Below are positions 26,301 through 37,578 of a DNA stretch of 64,000 bases, in pieces. A model generated the notes under the pieces. That model did not search any database. It had not been told where the DNA came from and worked only from the letters and a program-made list of their open reading frames with translations. Each line of letters starts with the position of its first letter. Position 1 is the first letter of the stretch. The DNA is from Vespula vulgaris. Its lineage: Eukaryota; Arthropoda; Insecta; Hymenoptera; Vespidae. Location: the NCBI RefSeq assembly GCF_905475345.1, contig NC_066601.1:4411001-4475000 (forward strand). The letters run 5' to 3'. The position numbers were made by a program, and so were the translations under genes.

Positions 26301-29300
26301 TATTTTTAGACGATCGCTAACTATACAGGATAAGTCACAATAATTTATTTCAAGTCTCCATCTCATCCTTTTATTTTCCATACGAAACGTCACTTAATAA
26401 CAATGATCTATTTATTTAACCATGTAAAGATACATATATACGCGTACGTACATTTTGGCTTGGATTAACACATTTTTAGACTTCCAATCTCTTCCTCTTT
26501 AATATCAAATAATAACCATCAATCCTTTCTTCGAGTAGCTTTTTATCGATCAGACAGTCAACGCAGCTAACTTTTTTTTTATTCTCGACGGCGAGCTTAG
26601 CAATTCCAACGACTTTCCGGAACCTCGACACTCCTTTCTTTACCCTGACATATCCCCCCGTATGATTTATTTTAGCGGCTACTCTGTTACGATAACCATC
26701 CAAAGCACATTAGAAATGCATACTCATCCTCTCTCAATCATTCTCGTCTCTGTTTTGACCATTTTCTTTTCACAGGTAAATTTCTTTTTCTTTACTTTTT
26801 TTGTCTTTACGAAAAACGATTCTTTAATGAACTTTATTATATTATTATTGGATTATTTTTTTGCAATTACTATCGATAATTTCCATTATGTTTTTATACA
26901 CACGCACACAACCCACACATATATGACATTGGTTTCCTGATATTTATGTATTTTATGCAGTTGTGGTCGCCGTTCTCTCGAACTTTTCTTTTCGAGTTAT
27001 TCACCGTCCTGCATCGTAAGACTTACGTTCTTGCGTGCAGGTACGTCGAACAGGTGTCTCGCGAACCAACGATCGTAATCACACGATTCGTGTCTGCACT
27101 TTTTTTACTTTCTCTCGATAACGCCTTCTGTCTATAAACGTCACACTATTAATCAAATGAATTCAATTCTCTCTATATATGTAGTGTATACTTATGTCTA
27201 GACGTATGAAATTAATTTTTATTTCTGTGAAATATGAATAAGTTGAGAAAACGTTCGGATTAACGTAATTTATCTTGATTCGGCTTCGTTTCACTATCAT
27301 CTTGAAGAATTCTCAGGAGACATGGACGAGTCTTTTATTAATCCGATTCATTATTCGTCTCGGTTGCTGCAGCTCGTTGAATTCGACTCGTATATACTTT
27401 TCCAAGAAAATGCTGGCTATGTCGTACGGTACTGGCCAAGTGCCAAGTTGTTTTAATAAACGAGAAAAATTGACAGAAAGAGAGGAAGAGAGAAATAGAG
27501 AGTAAAAAAGAAGGAAGGATAGAGAAGAAGATCGCGTATACGTTCGTACAATTAAAACGATCGGATCGAATCGAGCTCGGCGTCTCTTCGTTCGTTTCCA
27601 AGAGATCGTATCTTTGGCGACGATCGAACAAAGACCCATTGCGCGTGACGGAAGCGAAGAGGAATGAGAGCCCTGAAGAAGAACCCTTAACTCTCTCTTT
27701 CTCTCAGTTTGTATCAGAATATACGCAGAACGTTCGCAACGTAATCTCTGTATCTCACTTTTTCTCTTTCTCTGCATCTATCGTATCTCTCGCCCCTAAT
27801 GAACTAATTAAAGAAAGCAAGATACGAAGCTCCCGAACCACGTCCACTCGTCTCAAGCGAAAATAATTCGACTTGGATAAAAAAAGTCCCTTCTTTCTTT
27901 CATTGAAATATCACGGCCGTCCATAATATAATAGGACGCAAAGGTCGCTATAAATAACGAGTAAATAATCTCATTAAAAAGTAATATCTTACGATGCAGA
28001 CGGAACAAAGAACCGATTGCACGTCTCGAAGATGATCATCTCAGATTCTAAACAAAAGTTACACAGTGTGAAATCGTTTCTAACGTCATTATCTTTCTTA
28101 CAAAACGTATGTATGAGAAATTACGCAATCTCGTGAATTTACGAAACGTCTTATGTAGATACGCTTATTTATGGGAGTTCAAAGAGAGAGTAAGAGAGAG
28201 ATGTGGAGAGAAAGGAAGAGAGAAAGAGCCATGTATCCTCGGGCATAGCGAGAGAGAGAGAGAGAGAGAGACTCATTAGTTTTATCGTTCCCGATGCTCG
28301 TTCCTTCGTCCGGCCTCTGCCAGAGTTGCGAGTATTACATATCGCGCGTATGTACACATACATATGTAGCATAAAGATACATGCATACGCACACATGCAT
28401 ACCGTACGTAGGTCGTCGCTCTTCTAATTGCATGTACAACGGAGCTCGTTCAAATCGAGTTCCCGTCCTCTCCGGGCTCTTTCTCGCTCGCAAACTCTCC
28501 CGCGTAGCTCGTGTAGAGTTCTATGCTGGATGGATCATCGTAGGATCGAACGAACGCTGCAAATATTATCGACAAAGGCGATAAAATTCTTCGGCGATGA
28601 AATCTCTCGCAATGTTCTTTCATTTTACATATTCTTCTCAAAAATATCCAAGAAAGATTCACCGTTTGATCAGATTCACGTCCCGACGAATATGAGTACC
28701 GTCAATAAGCTAATCCTTCGTCGATCGTTCTTCATTCTTTCAAGAACATACAATGCTTAATTTTTTATCAAGGAGGACGTTCTTTAGAGTCGCTCGAGAA
28801 GAAATGGAAAAGTTCGATCGAACGAACGAACGAATAGATTTAACGTTCGTCGATGCATTATGAGGAGGAATAGGAAGGGAGGAAGAAAGGGGTGTATAAA
28901 AGAGGACAGTTTTACGAGCATAAAACATATGGAAGGAACGTCCCTCGAGCGTATCGAAAGCGTACCGAATTTTTTGCGTCACGTTGATTATTCTCCGCTT
29001 CGAATCCTCCATCCTCTGTTCGTCGTCCCAAGTCCTCTCCGTTCCTCTCTTCCTATCTTTTTCTCTCTTGGGTGCGACCATGTCCACGTTGGAAACGTGC
29101 GACTCATTATCTTCAGAGGGCGTGTTACGCCGCTGATTTGAATTACGCTTCCAAAGAAGCGTCATTAGCAGAAAATACTTTTTCCGAAGAGAGAAGGGGA
29201 ACGATTTTGTTAGGGCAAGTTGACGTATGAAAATAAATGTTAAACCCCGAAGAAGGAGGATCGCGCGACTGATGGTACGACTATATTCCAAATCTCGAAT

Positions 29301-31656
29301 CGTCGTGTTTCATCTTTTAGATGTAGCGGCCGATTGTGCCGATCCGAAAATATCGACGCAACCTCTTTCCCTTTCGCGTTGACCGCGCGCATTTCTCGCA
29401 TAATGCGCGTCCGGCTGTTTCAAAGACGCGGAGGCAGGCAAGAAGCGCACGAAGAAGAGGATAGAAAAATAAAGGATAGAATGAAAGAGGATAGAGAGAG
29501 ATAAAGAGAGAGAAGAGAAAAGGAAGGAGGACAGCTTATCGGGAAATAATTAATATGCCATGGGCGCATAACGAACGGCCCCACGAAGCAGTCTGTTTGT
29601 TTTCGGACGGGCCTTCCTCGGGCTTGGACTTGTCGGTCGTATCTCTCTTTTGCTCGGCCCTCTCGACCTCCCGCTGCTAACCCTTTTTTCTCGTTTTTGT
29701 TTTGAAGACGCGCGCGCGCATATACACGCACGAGATCCTTCGGGGTCCACATATACAAACATCGAGCTCTCCGGCTCAAAGCCTCTTCTGAGAGAGAGAC
29801 TCGTGAGAGCCTCCGAGAGTGAGCATCCGTGGCGAAACGAGCGAGAGGGAGAGAGAGGGAGAAAGAAAGAAAGAAAGAAAGAGAAAGAGAAAGAGAGAAG
29901 GAAGGCACGCAACGACGACCGCCCCGCATGCCTTTCTCCATATATTCTCTCTACTTTGCTCTTTCTTTTGTGACTCGGCTGTTTTAGCGTTTTTTATTCC
30001 ACGATGAGCTGGACCACGTCGACGAAGGAGAGAGAAGAGCGGAGAAGGAGAAGGGATAAGAAGGGAACGCTCGAGAGAACGTCTCTTGGCTTATTAGCGA
30101 TAGAAACTCGTTCGAGAGAGAGAAAAGTACAGGAGAAAGAAAGAGGGAGAAAGAGAGATTATAAAAGTCGTGAAAAAAGATGGCCTTGCGTTATTATCAT
30201 AATAAATAAAAAGACACTCGTGTGGGTTTAGTCATCGGACGCGGACTGCTCCGCGTCTCCGTGTTTATTTCGCAAGCTCTCCTCCTTCTCATTAACACGC
30301 TTCGAAAAGAGAGGGAGAAAGAGAGAAAGGTAGAGGGTACGCGAACGCTTGTATATTTATTTTACGTCGAGCACGCGGTTACCGCGGATGTACCGCGTGT
30401 ACCGGCTGTTTTTCCTTCGGATCCTTTCCAGAGATTCTATCTGATTTACGAATCGAGTCGAGTTAACGAATTGAAAACGTTCTACGAGATATCGATGATC
30501 GAGAAACATTGATGGAAAGTCGTCTCTGCGTGATCTCGCTATCTCTCTTCGAAGCGCTACCACAGTTTCCTTTTTCATTGTTAACGAATTGTTGTAACGA
30601 GTCGTGTAGCTCGTTTATAATCGTTCTTTTGCTTTCGAATTTGTATTATTTTCCACGTATTTACTTCTACGTATATACTTCGCATATAATCGTAAAGGTA
30701 TTTCTAACGATGTGAAAATATTTTGTTTACAGAATTATCCGACGCACGCGAGGTTCGTTGTTATTGTAATCAACCGGATTGTGTGCCACAAGGATATATG
30801 TGTCGTGGTAGAGGTTGTTTCACCGAATTACCCTCGAACGTTGGTTCATCCTTATCAAGGACGGAACATAATGCTTACAGCGGTTGCCTCGACAAGAGTT
30901 TCAAAGAACGACAATGTCCTGCGGGATTCATTTGTTGCGAGCAGGATCTCTGCAATCACGTAGACAGTCCTGCGATGAGAAACAGACTCAACAAGACTCT
31001 TCAAGGTTAGTACGTTCTCTCGTTCTTATTATCGCATCGCGAAGCCACTTTGCGTCTTACATATAAAATTTATAGAGAAATCAAAGATTCAATTATTTTC
31101 TAAAGTTCCACTGTTTGTAGGAATCGGATTGGTTATCTAATAGACGATAAATACGAGCTTAAAGAGGAGAGCTGACGTAATAATTTAACAGCTAATCCAT
31201 CGGCGTCGAACCTATCGCTTTTCTGACTCATTCGCGATTACATTTAATTTGTTTCCATTTTTAACGTTTACGTTAAAGGTTCACAAGACTTTTGTTATTT
31301 TTCCCGATGTTACTCGCTTATCTTTTCCTTTATATTCGTTCGTTATAACTAAGTATAAATAATACAACTTTGCGATCTTTTTTCTTGTTTTTTTTTTTTT
31401 AGTATTAGTGAACGAGCAACGTACGTATCTAGGACCCGTACAACCAACTGGACACGGAAGTCAATCGTCGGATAGCTGGTTCAAAACCGCGACGATAGCC
31501 GTTCCAATATGTGGCTTGATCGCTCTCTTGGTCTTGGCTAGTCTTGCGATCAGATTGCTTCAGCCGGTACCTCTGCAAGGCGACAAACTCGGAGGTCATA
31601 GAACGGCGGATAACGGGCCGCCATTACTGGGACCAGCAAAAGTGCCTCTCGTTTAA
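9749..31656 (+). CDS. BAMBI: BMP and activin membrane-bound inhibitor homologue (BAMBI)
   Basis: Three exons in matching phase 1: 9749-9887, 30733-31005 and 31403-31656, giving 221 aa. Residues 1-22 are a signal peptide. An acidic stretch leads into the ectodomain, which opens with V-R-C-Y-C at 54-58 and G-Y-M-C at 67-70, as in vertebrate BAMBI, and closes with C-C-E-Q-D-L-C-N at 114-121. One membrane helix lies at about 167-187, followed by a tail of about 34 residues without a kinase. In vertebrates BAMBI is a pseudoreceptor that dampens TGF-beta/BMP/activin signalling by joining receptor complexes without signalling; here that role is inferred. Intron 1 is about 20.8 kb and intron 2 about 0.4 kb. 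The first exon is the least certain part: it fits by phase and signal peptide, but other upstream exons cannot be excluded. Confidence 0.85.
14770..14811. repeat. GC/CA hairpin with alternating purine-pyrimidine arms
   Basis: Left arm 14770-14782 (CGCGCGCACACAC) is perfectly complementary to right arm 14799-14811 (GTGTGTGCGCGCG), with a 16-base loop. Both arms are strictly alternating purine/pyrimidine. Confidence 0.85.
17338..17371. repeat. (CT)n microsatellite in BAMBI intron 1
   Basis: An uninterrupted CT dinucleotide run. Apparent Ser/Leu-rich or Arg/Glu-rich ORFs on either strand here derive from it. Confidence 0.9.
18157..18180. repeat. (TTC)n repeat in BAMBI intron 1
   Basis: A tandem TTC run at the end of a pyrimidine-rich stretch that starts near 18105. 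Confidence 0.85.
18895..18960. repeat. TCC/TCA-rich imperfect trinucleotide repeat
   Basis: A degenerate array of TCC, TAC and TCA units in BAMBI intron 1. Confidence 0.8.
22549..22643. promoter_or_regulatory. Candidate bZIP/CRE-type binding cluster with palindrome
   Basis: TTACGTCA lies at 22549-22556. A perfect 8-base inverted repeat follows at 22623-22630 and 22636-22643 (TACCTGAC, centre ATCAC, GTCAGGTA), which contains a TGAC...GTCA pair. These resemble half-sites for CREB/ATF-type bZIP factors. The surrounding 120 bases are clearly less AT-rich than the rest of the intron. Regulatory function is inferred only. Confidence 0.3.
25160..25184. repeat. Near-perfect palindrome CGATATATCTTTCGAAGATATATCG
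   Basis: The 25-base sequence reads the same on both strands except at its centre (TTTCGAA against TTCGAAA). A further GATATATCG copy follows directly at 25188-25196. Confidence 0.7.
28252..28271. repeat. (GA)n microsatellite in BAMBI intron 1
   Basis: A pure GA run inside a wider GA-rich patch (28180-28271). Confidence 0.9.
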
Positions 31657-33068
31657 ATAAGAAATTAATTAATGAACTTGCGATCCAAAGACACTCCTTT
31701 ATAAATCGCGTCCTAGCGAATAATTAATTAAGACTACATACGTAAGAAGCTAGCGAGCTGTCCTGGCTCTACTTGGCTGTGAATCCTTCGAGGGAAGCGT
31801 CTTTTTAATTGTAAATTATGATTGACCCGTTACTCGCGCACTTATCGTCGCATTTTTTATATGAATACGCCCGACGGAGGCGATTATTTTATAAAATAGA
31901 TAAGAATTGAGAGAGAGAGAGAGAGAGAATGAGAATGGCAACGTATAAGTTACATATTGTAACGCACCTTTCTAGTAGCGTTAGACAACTTGTAAATAGA
32001 TTTATTTGTATTTTACTTCGCTATTGATTAGCTATCTTGAATATCTTAATAATCATCGTGCAAGAGACATAACGCAAGCTAATACGATCGAGAATATTTT
32101 GAAAAGCTCGATCTTTCTCTAAGCAGAAATCAATAACATCGCAGTGTACGACGAAAAAGCGATGGCGTGTAATGTTACGACTGTGCCTTGTTATGTAAAA
32201 GATAGAGAGAAAATATGACGTAAGGGAGAAAACAAAGAATGATTGCCGAAAAAACTACCCCACGAACATACTGGCATTTTTGCAACGTTCGATCGTTGAT
32301 CGTGCAGCGCGTATTTATCGCACATTTCTAAATGTATTCCATATAAACATTTATATTGTGATAGTATGACTTAATATTATTGTGTAAAGTTATTCGACCT
32401 GTATCGCGAGTTTACTTCGTGATACATACGACTCGCGAGGGATAACTCGATATAAAAGAATTTTAGGAAAATATAACGGAAGGTTTTTTCAATACTGCAT
32501 CTCTATTTATTTGATCTTCTTCTTTTTTTTCTTTTTTTCTTTTTTTTTTTTTTTAGGAATTACATATACATACCACGTCAATACCCGATATATGGGAAGG
32601 GTACGTCATTACTCTATAAAACATACATTTGTTTGATCGGCTCAAAAAATCTCCTTTCCTGATTTGAAATTGCAATCATAAAACGCTAGTATAATATAAA
32701 TGTTTTGGCATCACAGTTTGAAATCGTACAGCATTTCGTATCCAAGTCCTCCTTTTGTAATATTCACTCATGTTTCACGTTTAATCAATCTCCGTTCGCA
32801 CTTCTAATTCGTTCTGGAGAAGAAAACATTTTAGTTTATAAAAATACTGTTCCAAGGTATATATATTTTCATTTATTCCTGCCTTTTTTCCCGAATTGGG
32901 TAATCGGCTATTTTAATGTCAATCGAATTTCAAGCATGACATATTATGTACACATATGTAACTTAGGAATATCAAATTCTCTTGATCATATCGTCAGTCG
33001 ATAGTCACAACCCGCATGATGCGTTTTATTAATCGTTTACAAATTGTAGTTGTTTTTTTAGTATGTAT
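31657..33068. other. 3' UTR of BAMBI and gap to DCP1 (tail to tail)
   Basis: No gene is seen. The first several hundred bases are probably the BAMBI 3' UTR. A GA run lies at 31911-31928 and a long T tract at 32530-32555. The open frame at 32705-33004 (plus) has no recognisable features. BAMBI and DCP1 converge here, so both transcripts end in this stretch. Confidence 0.55.
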
Positions 33069-34779
33069 TTAGAAGACAATTTCGCCGAACGACTTAACGT
33101 AAGCTTCGTGCAGTTTGTTGATAAAATCTGGATCACTTCTCAAAAGATAATTAAAAGCTTGAAGCAGCTGATTCCTTGTCAGCGGTTCTAACGGCCTAGC
33201 TAGTGGTTCCGCAGGACTCGGAGCCGCAAACATTACAGGAGGTATCAATGCAGGTGCCGATCCCGTACCCGATAAAGCTGGAGTCGTGATAATATCTTCT
33301 GAAGCCTAGATCGAATAACAGATTTGTGTACAAAATTAAATAAAAGAAAAAGAAATTGAAAGGAAAAAAGAAAAAAAAAAGATTATTGCGAATTATTCTT
33401 ACTGTGTTGCCTGACACATGAGCAAATAAAGATGCAAGAGGATTTGTATTGCTAGGTGTAATAATAGTTGAAGTTTGATGATTGGTCATGTTAGAAGATG
33501 TTGTATTTGTTGGCGATTGTATCCTAAGAAATCCAGATGAACCATTTGTTTCACTGGTGCTTTGGTTTACCGATGGCTGAAGATCTTGAGAAACGGATGC
33601 TGATGTAGACATCGCCGTGTCTTGGGAAACAGTTTTATTTCGTCTTTTAGATCTGCCTAACAAAGTTATACTACCTACGTTAATCGATGTCGTCGAAGGA
33701 GCAGGTGTTTGTGATTGCAATGTCGATGGTTGTGGAGTTATCGATCTCTGTTGCTTTTCGATATGTTCTAATGTATGTGCTGCTGGATGAGACATTAAAC
33801 GTGCCAATAATAATGGCTTATTTTCATTTGGCCCTGTATTTATAGCGGTAGGTTGATCACCGGCTTTGAAATGCCCTGTATTTACCTAACCAATAAAATC
33901 ATATTAACAATTTCGTACGGATCGTACGATGCTTAGTGCAAAATTATCGAATAAATACTAACTTTAGCTTTCGCGAAGAAATCCATCACGCTTTGCGACG
34001 TAACATCAGGACCTAACGGAGCCGCAAGAGGTCCAGAATTATTATCCGTTGCAGGGGTATTAATAGGGGATTTGGTTTCAGAAGGTTTAGTACTACCACC
34101 TCCGCTATTTGCTCTGTTCGTGTTGAAATCCTCTTGAGCTTTACTAAGCATACTAAATATATCCACATTATTCGCATTAGATCCTGCATTCTTTTTATTT
34201 TGAATGGAAGGTTTGTTAGCTGCCTTTCGATTCTTTTCAGACTCCATAACAAGTTTATATAACATGGCCGCTATACGTATACACTCTTCTTTGTCGTAAA
34301 ACCAAATACCATAAATATTACACCGTGAATTTCTATATAATAGAAACGGTGCTTGTAACTGTAAGTCTAGGCCTTGCGTTACTGGTTCCACTAAATTGTT
34401 TGTGTTCAATCTGTGAAAATAGATATCGTCAAGACACAAAGAAACGAGCTAGGAATAACTATAAGTAAAGCGTAATCATATACGTACGTATGCATGTACA
34501 CATACATATACATATCCATCCACATATATACGATTTAAAATATGTAATAAAAAAAACAAAGATTTAATACCTATTCATAATGAGAATACTATTGTACGGT
34601 TCGCCGTTTCGAGAGTAAACAAATAGAGCACCCTCGATGTCAGTTTTTTCCCATTCGTTATTATCTCCATTAAAAGTGTACAAAGCTACATGAGTCGCTG
34701 TCTCTAGAATATCCTTCACGTAGGGGTCAACGCGTTTCAGCGCGGCCACGTTCATTCTCAATTCCGTCAAGTCCGTCAT
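33069..34779 (-). CDS. DCP1: mRNA-decapping enzyme subunit 1 (DCP1)
   Basis: DCP1 activates the DCP2 decapping enzyme and organises decay factors in cytoplasmic P-bodies. Four exons on the minus strand: 34571-34779, 33963-34410, 33403-33885 and 33069-33305, giving 458 aa. Residues 1 to about 125 form the EVH1-like domain, with the family landmarks V-A-L-Y-T-F, W-E-K-T-D-I-E-G, F-L-L-Y-R-N and I-W-F-Y-D-K-E-E-C. A Ser/Thr/Asn-rich low-complexity middle follows, with short hydrophobic motifs (V-D-I-F-S-M-L near residue 160, S-V-M-D-F-F near 210 and a H-T-L-E-H-I-E-K-Q-Q segment in exon 3) that look like partner-binding motifs. The C-terminal 40 residues (from about 419, L-T-R-N-Q-L-L-Q-A-F) match the trimerisation helix of metazoan DCP1. 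The start follows the family; an unrelated small ORF ends 44 bases upstream. Confidence 0.95.
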
Positions 34780-34823
34780 ATTGTCGGATAACTTAACACA
34801 AAAATTAAAAAATAGAAACTTTT

Positions 34824-35012
34824 TTATCGAACAATAAACGATTCGACTTTTTCGAACGAACTTTTTACTACAAGTCCGGTATTTTGAAGCAACGCGAGCA
34901 GCTGCTTCTTATAAACGCCATAACAGACATTAAGGCTGACGTCGTTGATACGTTCGCTAATCCGTACGTATTCTCTAAGAAGACGTTGCCATTGGTCCTC
35001 GCGAGAGGCCAT
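34824..35012 (-). CDS. Unrecognised 62-residue ORF just upstream of DCP1, same strand
   Basis: An intronless reading frame of 62 codons starts at the ATG at 35012 (an in-frame ATG 21 bases upstream, at 35033, is also possible) and stops at 34824, 44 bases before the DCP1 start codon. The composition looks like a real protein rather than chance: an N-terminal charged amphipathic helix (R-E-D-Q-W-Q-R-L-L-R-E-Y), a hydrophobic middle (S-L-N-V-C-Y-G-V-Y) and a second Leu-rich helix (K-K-Q-L-L-A-L-L-Q). It is also less AT-rich than the flanks. I do not recognise the family. It may be a separate small protein made from a dicistronic mRNA with DCP1, or a long upstream ORF that limits DCP1 translation. 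Confidence 0.5.
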   Translation of the reverse strand: MASREDQWQRLLREYVRISERINDVSLNVCYGVYKKQLLALLQNTGLVVKSSFEKVESFIVR

Positions 35013-35033
35013 AACGTTTCGTGATTGGTCCAA

Positions 35034-36071
35034 ATCAAATCAGAAATTTTATTTCCATAAACAAATCAACGATTCTTTTCTTATGTAACGTGCATATTAA
35101 TCGATGACTTTTAAACCAATCATGTAAAATGCCGACAAAAATATATAATCAAGTTTTTATTGCGACGTAAACGTACACCCTCTAGATTGCGTCTTCAAAA
35201 ATATCTACATGTAACGGCGGGACTGAAAAACGGTATAGGATATATGGCGATATTTCTGTTATTGCTCGGTTTATTTTTACCATTTCAAGGGAATATGTAA
35301 CAAGTTATCGAGCATAGCTTACTACTCGCCTCTATATATATCAATATTCGTAGTAGTATTCGTAATACAACTACTACTTACAAAGAGCAACATTTGAATT
35401 AAAACTACTTTTTTTCTTGAATCAAAACAGGTTGTACGGTAGAATTATGTTATCGAAAAACTTTGAAAAGGAGAAAACAGGTAACTGTTAATAACATTTA
35501 TTTAAAAGTGAACGATATAGCGTGGAAACGAAAAGAGCGGCTTTAAAAAGTGCGGCAAAAATTAAAAATGGCTGAGAAGATTTAACGCGCATATTCTCGA
35601 TTCAGAATATATTTAGGAAATGTTTTCTCCTTGTTATTCATAGATTACAACATCTTTCTATTTAAGAAGAAAGAAAATGCGTTAACGAAAATACAACATT
35701 TAATATTTGGCAGCATTATGCGCGGTGGCGTAGCGCATGGAAAAATTGGGTCGATCTGCGAAAGATGGCGGCTGCAATGTGGTGTGCGTGAGAGAATTAT
35801 GCTGATAGATTTTTGTGAAAACATACAAAAAATATGGAAAAATCTGTTTCCACGTGTAAAGTGAAACCTCCGAATGGGAGTCTGCAATATGTATCGTAAT
35901 ACCGATATAGTATATTAAAGATAGTTGGAAGATAACGTTTGTTTACGATAAAGTTTGTGACCACCGCAACGTGAAGCCGAGTGTGAAAGGGTAAAGAGAG
36001 AGACTCGAAAAGAAAACGAGACTGGAGATAAAGCGTTGCCGGACTTCGGCCCGGTGATAATATCAGTAGAG
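35034..36071. other. Shared promoter region between DCP1 and CTDNEP1 (head to head)
   Basis: About 1 kb separates the divergent genes and no protein is recognised in it. CCAAT motifs lie near 35023 (minus) and 35114 (plus). A YY1-type site at 35762 is listed separately. The last part, from about 35950, is probably the CTDNEP1 5' UTR. Confidence 0.55.
35762..35772 (+). promoter_or_regulatory. YY1/Pho-type motif AAGATGGCGGC
   Basis: The 11 bases match the classic YY1 (insect Pleiohomeotic-like) initiator-region consensus exactly. It sits 300 bases upstream of the CTDNEP1 start codon in the divergent promoter and on the CTDNEP1 strand. Such sites are often just downstream of transcription starts of housekeeping genes in animals. 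Confidence 0.5.
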
Positions 36072-37578
36072 ATGCTGAAACAATTGCAGATGGGAATGAG
36101 AGCTTTTCTCTTGATGGCTTCCCGCGTGTGGACATGCGTCTGTTTTCTACTCAAGAAGCAGGTTAGAGCCGTAAGTAGGTGCTTCGCGCCTCTTAGTTGT
36201 TTTTCTTTTTTTTTTTCTAGCACGAAGAAGATACACTACTGCGATATCAATTCGCGTCTATATATTTTTGCAAAAAGCATACCACGCAGTAAGAAAATAT
36301 ATTTTTTTCTCGTTGCATAATCTTTTATCGTCCCAGTGATATGTTATTATTGTTGCGACAGTATAAAAAATAAATTAAACGTTTATTTCTATCTACTCAC
36401 ACATACACACACACACACACACAATTGAGATTTTATATTAATCATAATGGCGATACAAATTGTTTTCATTGATAATACGATGCTTAAATAGTAGTTGCAT
36501 TTATAGTAAAAATGAATTAATTTTTATATAGATTTCACAAATGCAGCCAGTTAAGTATGAAATCTTCCCATTATCTCCTTTATCAAGGCATAGACTTAGT
36601 AAGTAAAATTTTACTCTACTTGTGTTTTCAAATAATCCTGTTATTATTTATAGTTCTTAAATGAGTAATATATACATTACAGATATAGTTAAGAGAAAAG
36701 TATTAGTACTTGATTTGGATGAGACCTTAATTCATTCTCATCACGACGGAGTAGCAAGGCCAACCGTTAGGCCTGGTACACCTCCAGATTTTGTCCTTAA
36801 AGTAACGATAGATCGACATCCTGTTAGATTTTTTGTTCATAAAAGGCCACACGTAGATTTTTTCTTGGACATTGTTAGTCAATGGTAAGCTCCTTGATAT
36901 GATATTATTTTACCTTATTTATTATAGGATGTGAAATATTCTATGTAAATTGATATTATTTTAATAAAAAAATTTAGGTACGAATTAGTGATTTTCACTG
37001 CATCTATGGAAATTTATGGTGCAGCAGTGGCAGATAAACTAGATAACAATCGAGGTATTTTAAGGCGCAGATATTACAGACAGCATTGTACTCCAGAAAT
37101 GGGTTCCTATACTAAGAATCTTTCTGCCATTTGTTCAGATCTAGCTTCTGTCTTTATTCTTGATAATAGTCCTGGAGCTTACAGAGCTTATCCACGTAAG
37201 TGATGCTATTTACTTCACGATTTGCTGGTATAACTCTCACAGCGATAGCGAATTTCAGTAGTCCTCTAAAAATATAGACGTTTTGGATAAAATTTGAAGC
37301 TTGCTCGTATTGGTACAAAGCAGATAATTTTTATTTTATCTTGGACTATACATTCTGAACATATTTGATAATCTAAGCTCTAATATTTATACATATATAT
37401 ATATATATATATGATTAATTTTATTGTAACAGACAATGCAATACCTATCAAATCATGGTTTAGCGATGCAGGAGATACTGCTTTATTGAATTTGCTACCT
37501 GTTCTGGATGCTCTACGCTTTACACAGGATGTGCGGTCAGTTCTTTCAAGAAATTTGCAATTACATAATACTTGGTAG
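36072..37578 (+). CDS. CTDNEP1: CTD nuclear envelope phosphatase 1 (Dullard)
   Basis: A HAD-family serine/threonine phosphatase of the nuclear envelope/ER that dephosphorylates lipin and, in animals, restrains BMP signalling. Five exons: 36072-36170, 36532-36598, 36683-36884, 36978-37195 and 37433-37578, giving 243 aa, against 244 in human. The N-terminal 35 residues contain the membrane-associating hydrophobic helix. The catalytic D-L-D-E-T motif has its Asp residues at 66 and 68, followed by L-I-H-S-H-H-D-G. Other family landmarks are R-P-G-T-P-P-D-F, F-F-V-H-K-R-P-H-V-D, F-T-A-S-M-E-I-Y-G, R-R-Y-Y-R-Q-H-C and the late I-L-D-N-S-P-G-A-Y motif. The C-terminus ends H-N-T-W, close to the H-R-L-W of vertebrates. 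All key residues are present, so it should be active. Confidence 0.96.

Larger units (their letters stand above)
9888..30732. other. 20.8 kb first intron of BAMBI
   Basis: No protein-coding gene or RNA gene is recognised. Open frames such as 24803-25297 (plus) and 29420-29941 (minus) have no recognisable domains and are mostly low-complexity or charge-rich. CpG-containing, less AT-rich patches lie at about 12240-13440, 22540-22680 and 28300-30400. Simple repeats are dense: CT at 17338-17371, TTC at 18157-18180, TCC at 18895-18960, GA at 28252-28271 and 29840-29900. Palindromes at 14770, 22623 and 25160 are listed separately. A long first intron in a signalling modulator is a usual place for enhancers, but no enhancer can be shown from sequence alone. 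Confidence 0.6.

Noticed and set aside
28740..29291. 183-codon minus-strand frame in BAMBI intron 1
   Set aside because: No recognised domain; the opposite strand is also open; no supporting splice structure.
29420..29941. 173-codon minus-strand frame
   Set aside because: Made largely of Ser/Leu/Phe coded by CT repeats, with GA repeats on the other strand; a repeat by-product.
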